DNA of 64,000 nucleotides from Umezawaea sp049997955 (GCA_049997955.1 JAEBDY010000006.1:310001-374000); one strand, 5' to 3'; counted from the stretch's first letter, positions 16,969 through 25,674 are shown. The notes: generated from the sequence alone by a model not told the origin. Numbers and translations: made by a program.

Positions 16969-18540
16969 GTGAGCCTCCTCGTGCCGCAGTCACCAGACGA
17001 CGTGGTCGACGTCGGCGACGTCCCGCCCGCGTCCCGCCCGGCAGGCGCCGACCGCGAGGACCGGGTCGACGCGCTGACCCCGCGCGTGCCGTCGAACCTG
17101 ATGCGCGGCTGGTTGATGACGCTGACCCTCGCGCTGGTCGGCGGGCTGGTGCGGTTCTGGAACCTCGGGTTCCCGACCGACAAGGGCACGCCGATCTTCG
17201 ACGAGAAGCACTACGTGCCGCAGGCGGCGCAGGTGGTGCGCAACGGCGGTGTCGAGGACAACCCCGGCTACGAACTGGTGGTGCACCCGCCGCTGGGCAA
17301 GCAGCTCATCGGGCTCGGCGAGTGGGTGTTCGGCTACGACGGCGTCGGCTGGCGGTTCGCCTCGGCCGTCGCGGGCACGGTCAGCATCCTGCTGATCATC
17401 CGGATCGCCCGCCGCCTGACGGGGTCCGACCTGCTCGGCGCCATCGCGGGCATCCTGCTGATCTGCGACGGCGTCTCGCACGTCCAGTCGCGGATGGGGA
17501 TGCTGGACATCTTCCTGGCCGTGTTCGTCGTGGCGGCGTTCGGCTGCCTGGTGGTCGACCGGGACCAGATGCGGTCCCGGCTGGCGGTGGCGGTCCGCGA
17601 GGGCTGGATCGACAAGTCGCCGTACGGGCCGTGGCTCGGGTTCCGCTGGTGGCGCTTCGGCGCGGGCGTGTGCCTCGGCCTCGCGTGCGGCGTGAAGTGG
17701 TCCGGCCTCTGGTACGTGGCCGCGTTCGGCGTCCTGTCCGTCGTGTGGAGCGCGCTGGCCCGCCGCTCGGCGGGCGTGCGCAGCCCGTGGCTCGGCTCGA
17801 TCGCGAAGGACGTGGCGCCGTCGCTGGTGGCGCTGCTGCTCATCCCGGTCCTGGTCTACCTCGGCACGTGGTGGGCGTGGTTCGCCAGCGAGACCGGCGT
17901 CGACCGGCACGTGGCGGGCGTGAAGATCGGCAAGGACTCGTTCGTGCCGGAGGCCCTGCGCGAGCTCTGGTACTACAGCGGCAACGTGCTCGACTTCCAC
18001 AGCAAGCTGGTGACGTCGGACACGAACCGGCACCCGTGGGAGTCGAAGCCGTGGACGTGGCCGATGGGCCTGCGGCCGATGCTCTACTACTACGAGGGCG
18101 CGGTGCAGGGCTGCGGCCAGGCCAGCTGCGTCGGCGCGATCATGCTGATCGGCACGCCCGCCATGTGGTGGCTGGCGTTCCCGGCGATCGCGTGGGGCCT
18201 GTGGCGCTCGGTCGCCCGGCTCGACTGGCGCTACGCGGGCGTGCTCGTGGCGTACATGGCGGGCCTGCTGCCGTGGTTCCTGAACCTGGACCGGCAGATG
18301 TACTTCTTCTACGTGACGCCGATGGCGCCGTTCCTGGTCCTGCTGATCACGCTGGCGCTCGGGCACGTGCTCGGGCCGGTGGTGGCGGGCAAGGAGCGGC
18401 GGGGCACCGGTCTGCTCGCGGTGGCCCTGTACGTGGGGCTGGTGGTGGCGAACTTCGTGTGGCTGTGGCCGATCCTGAACGGGAACGCGATCACGCCGGA
18501 GATGTGGGAGATGCAGCGCTGGCTGCCGTCGTGGAGCTAG
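16969..18540 (+). CDS. pmt: Protein O-mannosyltransferase (polyprenol-P-mannose dependent)
   Basis: A GT39-family integral membrane enzyme transferring mannose from polyprenyl-phosphate-mannose to Ser/Thr of exported proteins. 523 residues with about ten membrane helices. The first extracytoplasmic loop has the catalytic acidic pair in FDEKHYVPQA, and VVHPPLGKQLIGLGEW follows. The C-terminus has the family WYYSGNVLDFHS and GLLPWFLNLDRQMYFFYV segments. It matches Rv1002c, and the divergent rsmI matches Rv1003. The GTG at 16969 is set by the TACGAT box seven bases upstream; there is no Shine-Dalgarno. A strong hairpin follows the stop. Confidence 0.95.
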   Translation: MSLLVPQSPDDVVDVGDVPPASRPAGADREDRVDALTPRVPSNLMRGWLMTLTLALVGGLVRFWNLGFPTDKGTPIFDEKHYVPQAAQVVRNGGVEDNPGYELVVHPPLGKQLIGLGEWVFGYDGVGWRFASAVAGTVSILLIIRIARRLTGSDLLGAIAGILLICDGVSHVQSRMGMLDIFLAVFVVAAFGCLVVDRDQMRSRLAVAVREGWIDKSPYGPWLGFRWWRFGAGVCLGLACGVKWSGLWYVAAFGVLSVVWSALARRSAGVRSPWLGSIAKDVAPSLVALLLIPVLVYLGTWWAWFASETGVDRHVAGVKIGKDSFVPEALRELWYYSGNVLDFHSKLVTSDTNRHPWESKPWTWPMGLRPMLYYYEGAVQGCGQASCVGAIMLIGTPAMWWLAFPAIAWGLWRSVARLDWRYAGVLVAYMAGLLPWFLNLDRQMYFFYVTPMAPFLVLLITLALGHVLGPVVAGKERRGTGLLAVALYVGLVVANFVWLWPILNGNAITPEMWEMQRWLPSWS

Positions 18541-18570
18541 ATTTTTCGGCTCTACCCGATCGGGTGACAG

Positions 18571-18600
18571 GCCGACCCCCGGTTCTTGTCGGGGGTCGGC
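18571..18600 (+). terminator. pmt terminator hairpin
   Basis: GCCGACCCCCG, an 8-nt loop and the exact complement, 30 bases after the pmt stop. It lies between convergent genes and can serve both. Confidence 0.85.
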
Positions 18601-18624
18601 GGTTCACTCGATCCCATGACCGAA

Positions 18625-19995
18625 CTACAGCAAACTGCCGCTCAACCGCGTGGTCTCCGGCCCGTCCTGGGAGGACGGGGCCGTGGACACGAGGGCGACC
18701 GGCACGTCGGCCGGTGGCGTGAAGTCCTCTTCGGGCCTGATCCGCGGCGGCGTGGCGGCCCAGGGCTTGAGGGTCTGCACGACCTCCTCGTAGAAGCCCG
18801 TCACGGACCCGAGCACGGAGTCGATGAAGGAGCTCCGCCCGCCGCCGCGCTTGGTCCCCATCGGGCCGGACTGCTCGATCCGGAAGCTCCGGATCTCCTT
18901 CTGCGGGTCCACGAGCAGCACGCCGGGGTTCTCGCGGACGAACGCGAGCAGCTCGGAAGCGCCCCCACCACGCCCGTGCAGCGCGAACGCCTCCAACCGC
19001 AGCGATCCGGGAGCGTCCTTCAGCTGCCGGATCAGCCAGTTGACGCGCGTGGTGGGCCGTCCCTCCTTCGGCGCGTCCAGGTCCACGTGGCACAGGACCC
19101 GTCCGGCTCGCAGGTCGGCGACGACGTGCAGCGTGCCGACCGTGCCGGGGATCTGGATCCCACCGGTCAGCCGCCCTTCGGCCACCAGGTGCGCGACCTG
19201 CTTCGCCACGCGGCTCTGCGGGTCCGCCAGTTCCTTGCGCGACAGCGCGGGCGTCACCTCGGTGCCGAGCCGCCGCCCCAGCTGCAGGCTGGCGAACCGC
19301 AACAGCGCGTCGAACCGCAGCGCGATCTCCGACGCCGCCTTGTCAGCGGGCCGCACCGTGCCCGCCGCGACCGCTTCCCGCAGCGGGACCCAGGAGGCGC
19401 CCATGTCGTCGAACTCCATGGCCCCGGACCGCGGGTGCTCCAGGTACCGGATCAGCTCCCCGAGCACCCAGGCCTGGTCGGGATCGGCAACCCCGCGGTG
19501 CTCCTTCTGCATCACGGCCTCACCCAGCACCTCGGTCCAGGACCAGTGGTGCAACGCGACCTTCCGCAGCTTCCGCCGGTCGACAGCGGTCGGGTGCTGC
19601 CCCGGCATGGCCGGGATCTCGTTGGAGATGGTGATCAACGCGTCGAACCCGAACTCCCGCGCGACGTCCAGGTAGTTCTCCAACTGCTCCGCCTGCAACG
19701 AGTTGGTCCCGGTCTTCACCTCGACCAGGGCGGTCCACGTCCGCTGACCCCGAACGACCCGAACCAGCCCGTCCGGGATCACCTTCCGCCCGTCCAACTC
19801 GAACGGCACCTCGATGAACGTCCGAACAGCGGCGGCAGGCGCCCCGAGCGGCTGCGTCAACGCCCGCCCGAACTCCCGCACAGCCGACATCACCGCCAGC
19901 AACGCCGAGGTGGCCCGCCGCTCCTGCTCATCAGCACCGTTGATGCCCGAGGTGGGAATCAGTCGAGCAGCGTGCCAACTCTCCTCAGCCGACAA
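18625..19995 (-). CDS. Uncharacterised protein with PD-(D/E)XK nuclease-like core
   Basis: 456 residues, not recognised as a named family. Near residues 70-105 the sequence KVIPDGLVRVV...TWTALVEVKTGTN gives the acidic-(x~15)-E-x-K spacing of PD-(D/E)XK nucleases, and a conserved QLENYLDVARE helix follows, as in many restriction-type nuclease folds. The N-terminus ARLIPTSGINGADEQERRATSALL is probably a family hallmark. No membrane segment. The middle and C-terminal parts match nothing I know. The start is TTG 19995, behind GAGGTGG at 5-nt spacing; no ATG/GTG fits better. It stands alone between pmt and a kinase gene. Nuclease activity is inferred from the motif only; nucleic-acid binding or phage defence are possible roles without direct support. 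Confidence 0.75.
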   Translation of the reverse strand: MSAEESWHAARLIPTSGINGADEQERRATSALLAVMSAVREFGRALTQPLGAPAAAVRTFIEVPFELDGRKVIPDGLVRVVRGQRTWTALVEVKTGTNSLQAEQLENYLDVAREFGFDALITISNEIPAMPGQHPTAVDRRKLRKVALHHWSWTEVLGEAVMQKEHRGVADPDQAWVLGELIRYLEHPRSGAMEFDDMGASWVPLREAVAAGTVRPADKAASEIALRFDALLRFASLQLGRRLGTEVTPALSRKELADPQSRVAKQVAHLVAEGRLTGGIQIPGTVGTLHVVADLRAGRVLCHVDLDAPKEGRPTTRVNWLIRQLKDAPGSLRLEAFALHGRGGGASELLAFVRENPGVLLVDPQKEIRSFRIEQSGPMGTKRGGGRSSFIDSVLGSVTGFYEEVVQTLKPWAATPPRIRPEEDFTPPADVPVALVSTAPSSQDGPETTRLSGSLL

Positions 19996-20371
19996 GGTCC
20001 ACCTCGTTCACCGCTCACGGTTCGCATTACCGCTTTGGTCGCCAAGGATCAGAACTTCGTTACTCACGGCCGCTCACACCACAGCCACCCCGCCACACCC
20101 ACAACCCACACCCACACAACCCCTCCGCAGCTCAGGCGGAAGCACGCACAACGCCCCCCGTACCCCCTGGGCGGAAGCACGCACCAACCCACCGCCCCCA
20201 GCGGAAGCACGCAACAAAAGAGAGCCCAGACCCCTCCCTGCCCCCGATCCCCAGCGCCCTCATGTCCGTCCGCTACGGGTCAAGGCATCTTTCCCGCCTT
20301 GACGCGGCGCGGACGGACATGGAGACAATCGCGCCTCGGGGGCACCAACCCACCAACCGAAAACCCAACCC
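19996..20371. other. Gene-free stretch with A/C-rich repeats and hairpin copy 2
   Basis: On the plus strand the stretch from about 20080 is very rich in C and A, with three spaced copies of GCGGAAGCACGCA-like words (around 20143, 20176 and 20211). It leads into CCCCGATCCCCAGCGCCCTC and the dispersed hairpin. No coding potential seen. Confidence 0.6.
20262..20320 (+). repeat. Dispersed hairpin module, copy 2 (one arm decayed)
   Basis: Outer arms ATGTCCGTCCGC / GCGGACGGACAT (12 bp) and the inner TCAAGGC / GCCTTGA pair close the loop ATCTTTCCC. The middle of the 3' arm (CGCGGC) no longer pairs with TACGGG. Flanks CAGCGCCCTC before and GGAGACAATCGCGCC after match copy 3, which is in opposite orientation at 31660-31718. 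Confidence 0.85.
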
Positions 20372-22417
20372 TCAACGAACCGGCCGAGTAGGCGGATCGG
20401 GCTTGGAGATCATCCGGGTGACCGGCCCCTCCTTCGACACCCCCGCATTCGACAACCACCCGTTCAACTCCCCACGGATGGCCGCGAGCGAGGGCCGCCG
20501 AGCCGGATCGGCGTCCAAGGCCGACACCAGCAACCGGTGGTGAGCGCTGCGCATGGGCAGCTTCACGTTCGGCTCCCCCTGGGCGGCGGCCATCAGCGAG
20601 GAGATCGGGTTGTCCCGAGTCCCGCGGGGCGGGTGCCCGGTCAACGCGTAGCTCACCGTCGCGGCCAACTGCCAGGCGTCCGAAGCAGGGCTGGCGGCAT
20701 CTCCGCGGGCCGTCTCCGGCGCCAGGAAGTCGGGTGTGCCGACCATCATCCCGGCGGCGGTGAGCGTGCTGTCCCCCTTCGACCGGGCGATCCCGAAGTC
20801 GATGAGGTGGGCGGTGCCCTCGGTGTCGACGATGACGTTGGACGGCTTCACGTCCCGGTGCAGCACACCGCGGTCGTGGGCGGCGGCCAGCGCGTCGGCC
20901 ATGTTGACCCACAGCCGGGCGGCGAGGGTGTCCGCGAGCAGTCCGCTCTTGAGCACCACGTCGGACAGCGGGTCGCCGTCGATGTACTCCATCACGATGG
21001 CGAGGCCGTCCGGGTCCTGCACGATGTCGAATACCCGCACGCAGTTCGGGTGCCGCACGGCGGCCAACGCCCGTGCCTCGCGCAGCATGCGCTGTTCGGT
21101 GTCCGAGTCCGGCGCATGGGCCAGCTTCACCGCGACGGTCCGGTCGAGCTGGGTGTCGACGGCGAGCCAGACGGTGCCGAACCCGCCACGACCGAGTTGC
21201 CGCACGCGGCGGAACCGACCGCTGGCCGGGTTCCACACCTTCTCCTCGCCGCTGGCCATCGGGCCTGAGGCGGAGGCGGCGGCAGCCGCGGCGCCGGGCC
21301 CGAACGGCAACGGCCCCGGTGTGTCGGCCAGCTTCGACAACGGCTGGGGCTGTTCGACGCGCGTGGGCGGCGGCGACTGCGGCGTCTCGACCCTGGTGGG
21401 CCGCGGCGGCTGACCGTGCGGCTGGGATTGGGGCTGGGGCGGCTGCTGGGTCGACGGTTGCTCGACCCGCGTGGGCGCCGGGTCCTTGCGCGGCACCTCG
21501 GCGACCCGCGTCGGCGGGTACTGGCGGGGCGGCGGCTTCTGGACGGGCTGCTGCACCGGCTGCGACTGCGGGGTCGGCGGCTGGTGCGGCTGGTACGGCG
21601 GCGGCGCCCCGGGGGCGCGGTACGGCGGGAGCTGGGCAGGCTGGTACGGCGGGGGCTTCTGGGGCCCCTTCTGCGGCCCCTGGTGAGGCTGCGGCGGGGG
21701 CACGCGGTTGGCCGCGGCCTGCGGGGCCTCGTTGCCGCGATCACGTCCGGGGCGGTTCAGCATGGCCGTAGTCAACCCGAAGATGCGCACGACGAAGGAG
21801 CCAATCAGCGCAATCGGAAAAAATCCGAGGAGCAGGTGGCCCACCAGCGTCACCGGCAGCAACGACGTGGCCACCAACAGCACCAGGAAGGGAGGCCAGA
21901 ACACCCGGCGGGGCCAGCTCGGCCCGAGTCGGAACGCGGATCCGGCCTGCATCATCACGAACAGCAGGCACAGCAGCGCCAGCACGGCGGTGATGCCCGC
22001 GGCCACCAGGAACACGACCCGCGTGCCCGCCGGGTCCCTGACGATCGAGCCGATCGACTGCGCGCCCACCAGGTAGTCGAACTGGGTGAACTTGCCGCAC
22101 GGAGTGCTGTCCAACGACTCCATGCCCGCCAGCGTGCGGCTGCGCAACGCCTCGTCCGCACCGGAGAACAGCAGCCACGGCAGCACGAGCGTGCTGCTCA
22201 CCCCGAGCGCCGCGAAGATCGCGCCCGCGACCGGCCCGTAGGAGTTCCCCACGACCCGGCGGACCGTGATCGCCAGCAGCGCGGCGATCGTCGGCAGCAG
22301 CCCGGCGGCCGCACCCAGCGCCGTCACGGACCACGCCCAGTCTCCGGGGCAAAGCGGCAGTGCCCAGCCGTGCAGCCATTCGAGCAAGGACTCGGCCAGC
22401 CCCACGACTTCCACCAC
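20372..22417 (-). CDS. Membrane Ser/Thr protein kinase with C-terminal kinase domain
   Basis: 681 residues with an unusual order. Residues ~25-215 hold about five membrane helices. Residues ~220-390 are a Pro/Gln-rich linker with repeated PTRVE(Q/T)P words. The kinase domain follows at ~395-665: glycine loop LGRGGFGTVW, VAVKLAH lysine, HRDVKPSNVIVD catalytic loop, IDFGIARS and GTPDFLAPE. All catalytic residues are present. Typical bacterial PknB-like kinases have the kinase first and a single helix with a sensor after it; here the membrane region is N-terminal and there is no PASTA domain. Threonines in the PTRVE words could be phosphosites for FHA proteins (inference). Start GTG 22417 (or 22414) behind GAGAGG. 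No partner phosphatase is adjacent. Confidence 0.9.
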   Translation of the reverse strand: MVEVVGLAESLLEWLHGWALPLCPGDWAWSVTALGAAAGLLPTIAALLAITVRRVVGNSYGPVAGAIFAALGVSSTLVLPWLLFSGADEALRSRTLAGMESLDSTPCGKFTQFDYLVGAQSIGSIVRDPAGTRVVFLVAAGITAVLALLCLLFVMMQAGSAFRLGPSWPRRVFWPPFLVLLVATSLLPVTLVGHLLLGFFPIALIGSFVVRIFGLTTAMLNRPGRDRGNEAPQAAANRVPPPQPHQGPQKGPQKPPPYQPAQLPPYRAPGAPPPYQPHQPPTPQSQPVQQPVQKPPPRQYPPTRVAEVPRKDPAPTRVEQPSTQQPPQPQSQPHGQPPRPTRVETPQSPPPTRVEQPQPLSKLADTPGPLPFGPGAAAAAASASGPMASGEEKVWNPASGRFRRVRQLGRGGFGTVWLAVDTQLDRTVAVKLAHAPDSDTEQRMLREARALAAVRHPNCVRVFDIVQDPDGLAIVMEYIDGDPLSDVVLKSGLLADTLAARLWVNMADALAAAHDRGVLHRDVKPSNVIVDTEGTAHLIDFGIARSKGDSTLTAAGMMVGTPDFLAPETARGDAASPASDAWQLAATVSYALTGHPPRGTRDNPISSLMAAAQGEPNVKLPMRSAHHRLLVSALDADPARRPSLAAIRGELNGWLSNAGVSKEGPVTRMISKPDPPTRPVR

Positions 22418-22855
22418 CCCTCTCGACAGCCCCCACCCTATGCGGGCGGCGGTTCACCGGTGGCCGGTCGGTAGGAAATTCACCACCGGGTCGTAACGGC
22501 AAATCCGATACCGGACAGGTCCTCAATGGACGCTGCGCACCTGATCAGACCGGACGTGGCCACTCGACGCGCGGGTTCACCCCACCCGACCACCGGTTAT
22601 GCCATCGCGATATGCCCCACACCCGTGCAACCTGCACGGACGTCCCGCATTCAGCCGATTCCGCCCGACCCGGACCAGAGTCCAACGGCCCCATTTCCGA
22701 ACCACCCACGACCGAGCCGATCGAAATGGCAATCGCCATCAAGACCGGCCGCAATGATCCGCGCACCGAACGAGCACTCCACCACCGGGCCCCGCACGAC
22801 TCGCCGACCTGCTCGAAGATCGTCTCGACGCGATCCCGGCCCCGCCGACACCGGT
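22418..22855. other. Intergenic stretch between kinase and merR
   Basis: 440 bases. Holds the upstream region of the kinase gene and the downstream region of merR. I see no convincing gene, repeat or strong hairpin in it. Confidence 0.4.
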
Positions 22856-23242
22856 CTACGGCGCGACGGCGCGACGGTCGTGGCAGGGGCGGCCGGAACG
22901 CCAGGTCGCGGTGGCGCCGGCGATGATGGTGTCGAGCCTGTCCCTGGCACTCGCCAGGTCGCCGATCTGCCGGTCGACGCGGTCCCGCTCGGCCGCCAAC
23001 CAGGTGAGCAGCTCCGGGGTCACCTCACCGGTCTCGACGCACGGGAGCACGGTCCGGATCGACTTGCTCGGCAGCCCCGCCGCGTAGAACTCCTGGATCA
23101 GCCGGACCTGGTCCACGCCGCTGTCCGGGTAGTGCCGCTGGCCGCTCGGGCTGCGTTCCGAAACGAGCAGCCCCTGCTCCTCGTAGTACCGCAGCGCCCG
23201 GACGCTCACGCCCGCCTGCGCCGCGAGTTCACCGATCCGCAT
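22856..23242 (-). CDS. MerR-family transcriptional regulator
   Basis: 128 residues: the winged helix-turn-helix MRIGELAAQAGVSVRALRYYEEQGLL is a textbook MerR N-terminus, followed by RHYPDSGVDQVRLIQ and a dimerisation coiled coil (about 75-110). Cysteines occur at CVETGE and near the C-terminus (RPCHD), but no metal-binding pattern can be assigned. It is divergent from an old yellow enzyme gene, and a palindrome in a 20-bp promoter spacer lies between them, so it probably controls that gene in response to an electrophile or oxidant (inference). Confidence 0.9.
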   Translation of the reverse strand: MRIGELAAQAGVSVRALRYYEEQGLLVSERSPSGQRHYPDSGVDQVRLIQEFYAAGLPSKSIRTVLPCVETGEVTPELLTWLAAERDRVDRQIGDLASARDRLDTIIAGATATWRSGRPCHDRRAVAP

Positions 23243-23275
23243 CGCACCTCCCCGTTGTGGTCCGACTCACCTTAC

Positions 23276-23307
23276 TTGCCTCTGACGTCAACGTCAGGTT
23301 TTAGCGT
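23276..23307 (+). promoter_or_regulatory. MerR-type promoter/operator
   Basis: TTGCCT (-35) and TAGCGT (-10) are 20 bp apart, the over-long spacer typical of MerR activation. The spacer holds the dyad CTGACGT-CA-ACGTCAG (23282-23297). Confidence 0.7.
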
Positions 23308-23374
23308 GGCCAGGTCCCCGCGGGACGAGGCGTGCCACACCGGCACCCCCTGCGGATCCGAGGAGAGGACTCCC

Positions 23375-24484
23375 ATGTCGACCCGTGCCGCCCAGGCGCT
23401 GTCCCGCCCCGTGAAGATCGGCGGCCTCACCGTCCCGAACCGCATCGCCATGGCCCCGATGACCCGCGCGCAGTCACCTGACGGCGTGCCGAGCGAGGAG
23501 GTCGCCGCGTACTACGCCCGACGCGTGGCGGGCGGGACGGGCCTGATCATCACCGAGGGCACCTACATCGGCCACCCCTCCGCAGGCCAACACGACCAGG
23601 TGTCACGCCTGCACGGCGACGCCGCGCTGGCGGGCTGGTCCGGGGTCGTCGAGGCCGTCCACGAGGCGGGCGGTCTGATCATGCCGCAGCTCCAGCACGT
23701 CGGCATGGTCCGCACGGCAGGCGAACCGCCCTACCCCGACGCCCCCGCCATCGGCCCTTCCGGCCTGACCCTGGACGGCAGGACCGGTCAGGGCCACGCG
23801 ATGACCCCGACCGACATCGACACCGTCGTCCAGGCCTTCGCCGACGCGGCGGCCACCGCCGAACGACTCGGCTTCGACGGCGTGGAACTGCACGGTGCCC
23901 ACGGCTACCTCATCGACCAGTTCCTCTGGTCCACCACCAACCGCCGCACCGACGACTACGGCGGCGACGCAGCCTCCCGCACCCGCTTCCCCGCCGAGAT
24001 CATCGCCGCCATCCGCGGCCGCGCCTCCCCCGACTTCCCAATCGTCCTGCGACTGTCCCAGTGGAAGATGTCCGACTACGACGCCAGGATCGCCGAAACC
24101 CCGGAGGAACTGGGCACCATCCTCGGCGCACTCGTCGACGCGGGCGCGGACGCCTTCCACGCCTCCACCCGCCGCTACTGGCACCCGGAGTTCGACGGCT
24201 CCGACCTGAACCTCGCGGGCTGGACCAAGAAGCTCTCGGGCAAGCCCACCATCACCGTCGGCTCGGTGGGCTTGGACAACGAGTTCACGTCCAGCCTCGC
24301 AGGCGAACCCGCGGCCACCACGGGCATCGACCGCCTGCTGGACCGCCTGGAAGCAGATGAGTTCGACATGGTCGCCATCGGCCGCTCGCTCCTCGCCGAT
24401 CCCGCCTGGGCGACCAAGATCCTCGCAGGCCAGGAGAACGACATCACCCCCTTCACCCCAGGGGCACTGGCCGTCCTGCACTAG
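23375..24484 (+). CDS. Old yellow enzyme family NADH:flavin oxidoreductase
   Basis: 369-residue FMN-dependent ene-reductase. Family motifs: VPNRIAMAPMTRAQSPDGVP near the N-terminus, LIMPQLQHVGM, the substrate-binding GFDGVELHGAHGYLIDQFLW followed by NRRTDDYGG, and the C-terminal phosphate-binding MVAIGRSLLADPAW. Such enzymes reduce activated C=C or nitro groups with NAD(P)H and are often induced by electrophiles. ATG 23375 follows AGGAGAGG. Divergent merR and the operator between them suggest a self-contained stress-inducible pair. The true substrate cannot be read from sequence. Confidence 0.92.
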   Translation: MSTRAAQALSRPVKIGGLTVPNRIAMAPMTRAQSPDGVPSEEVAAYYARRVAGGTGLIITEGTYIGHPSAGQHDQVSRLHGDAALAGWSGVVEAVHEAGGLIMPQLQHVGMVRTAGEPPYPDAPAIGPSGLTLDGRTGQGHAMTPTDIDTVVQAFADAAATAERLGFDGVELHGAHGYLIDQFLWSTTNRRTDDYGGDAASRTRFPAEIIAAIRGRASPDFPIVLRLSQWKMSDYDARIAETPEELGTILGALVDAGADAFHASTRRYWHPEFDGSDLNLAGWTKKLSGKPTITVGSVGLDNEFTSSLAGEPAATTGIDRLLDRLEADEFDMVAIGRSLLADPAWATKILAGQENDITPFTPGALAVLH

Positions 24485-24697
24485 AAGAGTCCACGCCCGA
24501 GCAGGACCAGGGGTCGCACCCTGAAACAACGCAGGCGACCTGGGGTCCGCAACTTCCGCGAACTCGGACCGCCTGAACCGAATGGACGTGACACCACAGC
24601 AGGAGAGCCCCGAACCTGCCGCTCCGCGCGAATCACCACAACGCACCAGCAGCGTCCGGGCGCAGCCTCAGCCCTCGAAAAACACGCGAAACGCAAA
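24485..24697. other. Gap between the OYE gene and the tRNA
   Basis: About 210 bases with no recognisable gene; holds the 3' ends of the OYE and tRNA transcripts. Confidence 0.4.
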
Positions 24698-24730
24698 GGA
24701 GGCGAATGCTCTTCGCGAGCATTCGCCTCC
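24698..24730 (-). terminator. tRNA-Ala terminator
   Basis: GGAGGCGAATGCTC and its exact complement form a 14-bp stem with a 5-nt loop, seven bases after the tRNA 3' end on the minus strand and followed by a short T-run. Confidence 0.85.
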
Positions 24731-24737
24731 GTTTGCG

Positions 24738-24810
24738 TGGAGCTGCGGGGAATCGAACCCCGGACCTTCTCGATGCGAACGAGACGCGCTACCAACTGCG
24801 CTACAGCCCC
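24738..24810 (-). tRNA. tRNA-Ala (anticodon CGC)
   Basis: Reads GGGGCTG...CAGCTCC acceptor arm, a D arm with AGTTGGTAGC, anticodon stem TCTCG/CGAGA around the loop TTCGCAT (anticodon CGC, codon GCG), and T arm GGGGTTCGATTCCCC. 73 nt; CCA is not encoded. GCG is a frequent Ala codon in this GC-rich genome. Confidence 0.95.
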
Positions 24811-24844
24811 TCGTTGTCGTGCCAGAGAAGCATATCAGTAGCGC

Positions 24845-24865
24845 GGGGGTGGTTTTGCCACCCCC
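24845..24865 (-). terminator. Terminator after glpR/sepX
   Basis: GGGGGTGG / CCACCCCC with a short loop, directly after the stop at 24868. It separates this gene from the tRNA. Confidence 0.7.
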
Positions 24866-24867
24866 CT

Positions 24868-25626
24868 CTACTCACCCGCGGCGCGTCGGTAGCGCGGGTA
24901 CTGCGGGCCGTCGAGTTCCACGAAGACCGGGTCCTCGTCGTCCGCTTCGACCACGATGGTGCCGGGTCGGGTGCGGTGCTGGAACCGCGGTCGCGGGGCC
25001 AGTCCGGTCTCCTGGTGCTCTTCGGGCTCGGGGGTCGGTTCCGCGGCTCGGGGTTGCTCGACCTCGGGGCGTGCGGTCGGGGTCGGCGCGGGGGCCGTGC
25101 GGCGCCGGGCCTGCGCGAGGCGGGCTTGGCGGCGGGCGCGGACGTCCTCCTCGATGCGCACCTGGCGGCGCAGGTAGACGAGGTAGCCGACGAGCACCAG
25201 GTCGACCGCGGCGTGGCCCCACCAGACGACCGGGTAGAGGATGCCCGCGAGCAGGCCGGTCACCACGGAGGCGACCAGCATGAACGCGACGACCCGGCGG
25301 CGGAACGCGTAGCGGGCCTGGGCCACGATGCGCGCGGTCTCGGCGTCGAAGCCGCCTCGGCCCGGTCGGTACGGGCGGTGCACGACGTCGTCGTCGAGGT
25401 ACTCGTCGTAGTCGTCGTCGAAGTGGGCTTCGAACTCGTCGATGAGCTCGTCGTCGTCAGGCATGGGGTACTCCTCTTCCATGCTGCCGCGCGTGCTCCC
25501 CGCTCTCACGTTCCGGGCGTCCGAGTCCGCGGTGCGAGCAACTTCCGTGCGCTTGCGGGCGACCATCGGGACGAGGACGACCAGCCAGGCTACTACCAGC
25601 CCGACGATGATCAACGAACTCGGCAT
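24868..25626 (-). CDS. glpR: Cell-division membrane protein GlpR (SepX, Rv0996-like)
   Basis: 252 residues: an N-terminal membrane helix (SSLIIVGLVVAWLVVLVPMVA), a short acidic cytosolic segment (EFEAHFDDDYDEYLDDD), two more helices (about 115-155) and a charged, Pro-rich C-terminal tail. Topology and location two genes from the gephyrin-like glp match the conserved actinobacterial protein called GlpR in Corynebacterium, where it is the membrane receptor for Glp, and SepX in Streptomyces, where it acts in FtsZ-based septation. ATG 25626 is placed 8 nt after GGAGG; the earlier GTG 25635 overlaps that ribosome site. It has its own promoter region, with a direct repeat resembling an MtrA site at 25681-25698. 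Confidence 0.8.
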   Translation of the reverse strand: MPSSLIIVGLVVAWLVVLVPMVARKRTEVARTADSDARNVRAGSTRGSMEEEYPMPDDDELIDEFEAHFDDDYDEYLDDDVVHRPYRPGRGGFDAETARIVAQARYAFRRRVVAFMLVASVVTGLLAGILYPVVWWGHAAVDLVLVGYLVYLRRQVRIEEDVRARRQARLAQARRRTAPAPTPTARPEVEQPRAAEPTPEPEEHQETGLAPRPRFQHRTRPGTIVVEADDEDPVFVELDGPQYPRYRRAAGE

Positions 25627-25674
25627 CCCCGTCACCTCCCCCTGCCAGCAAGCGGAACGCGTCGTGCGTTCGCC

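Noticed and set aside
24481..24795. A minus-strand frame starting inside the tRNA gene
   Set aside because: Begins in the tRNA and passes through its terminator; no domain.
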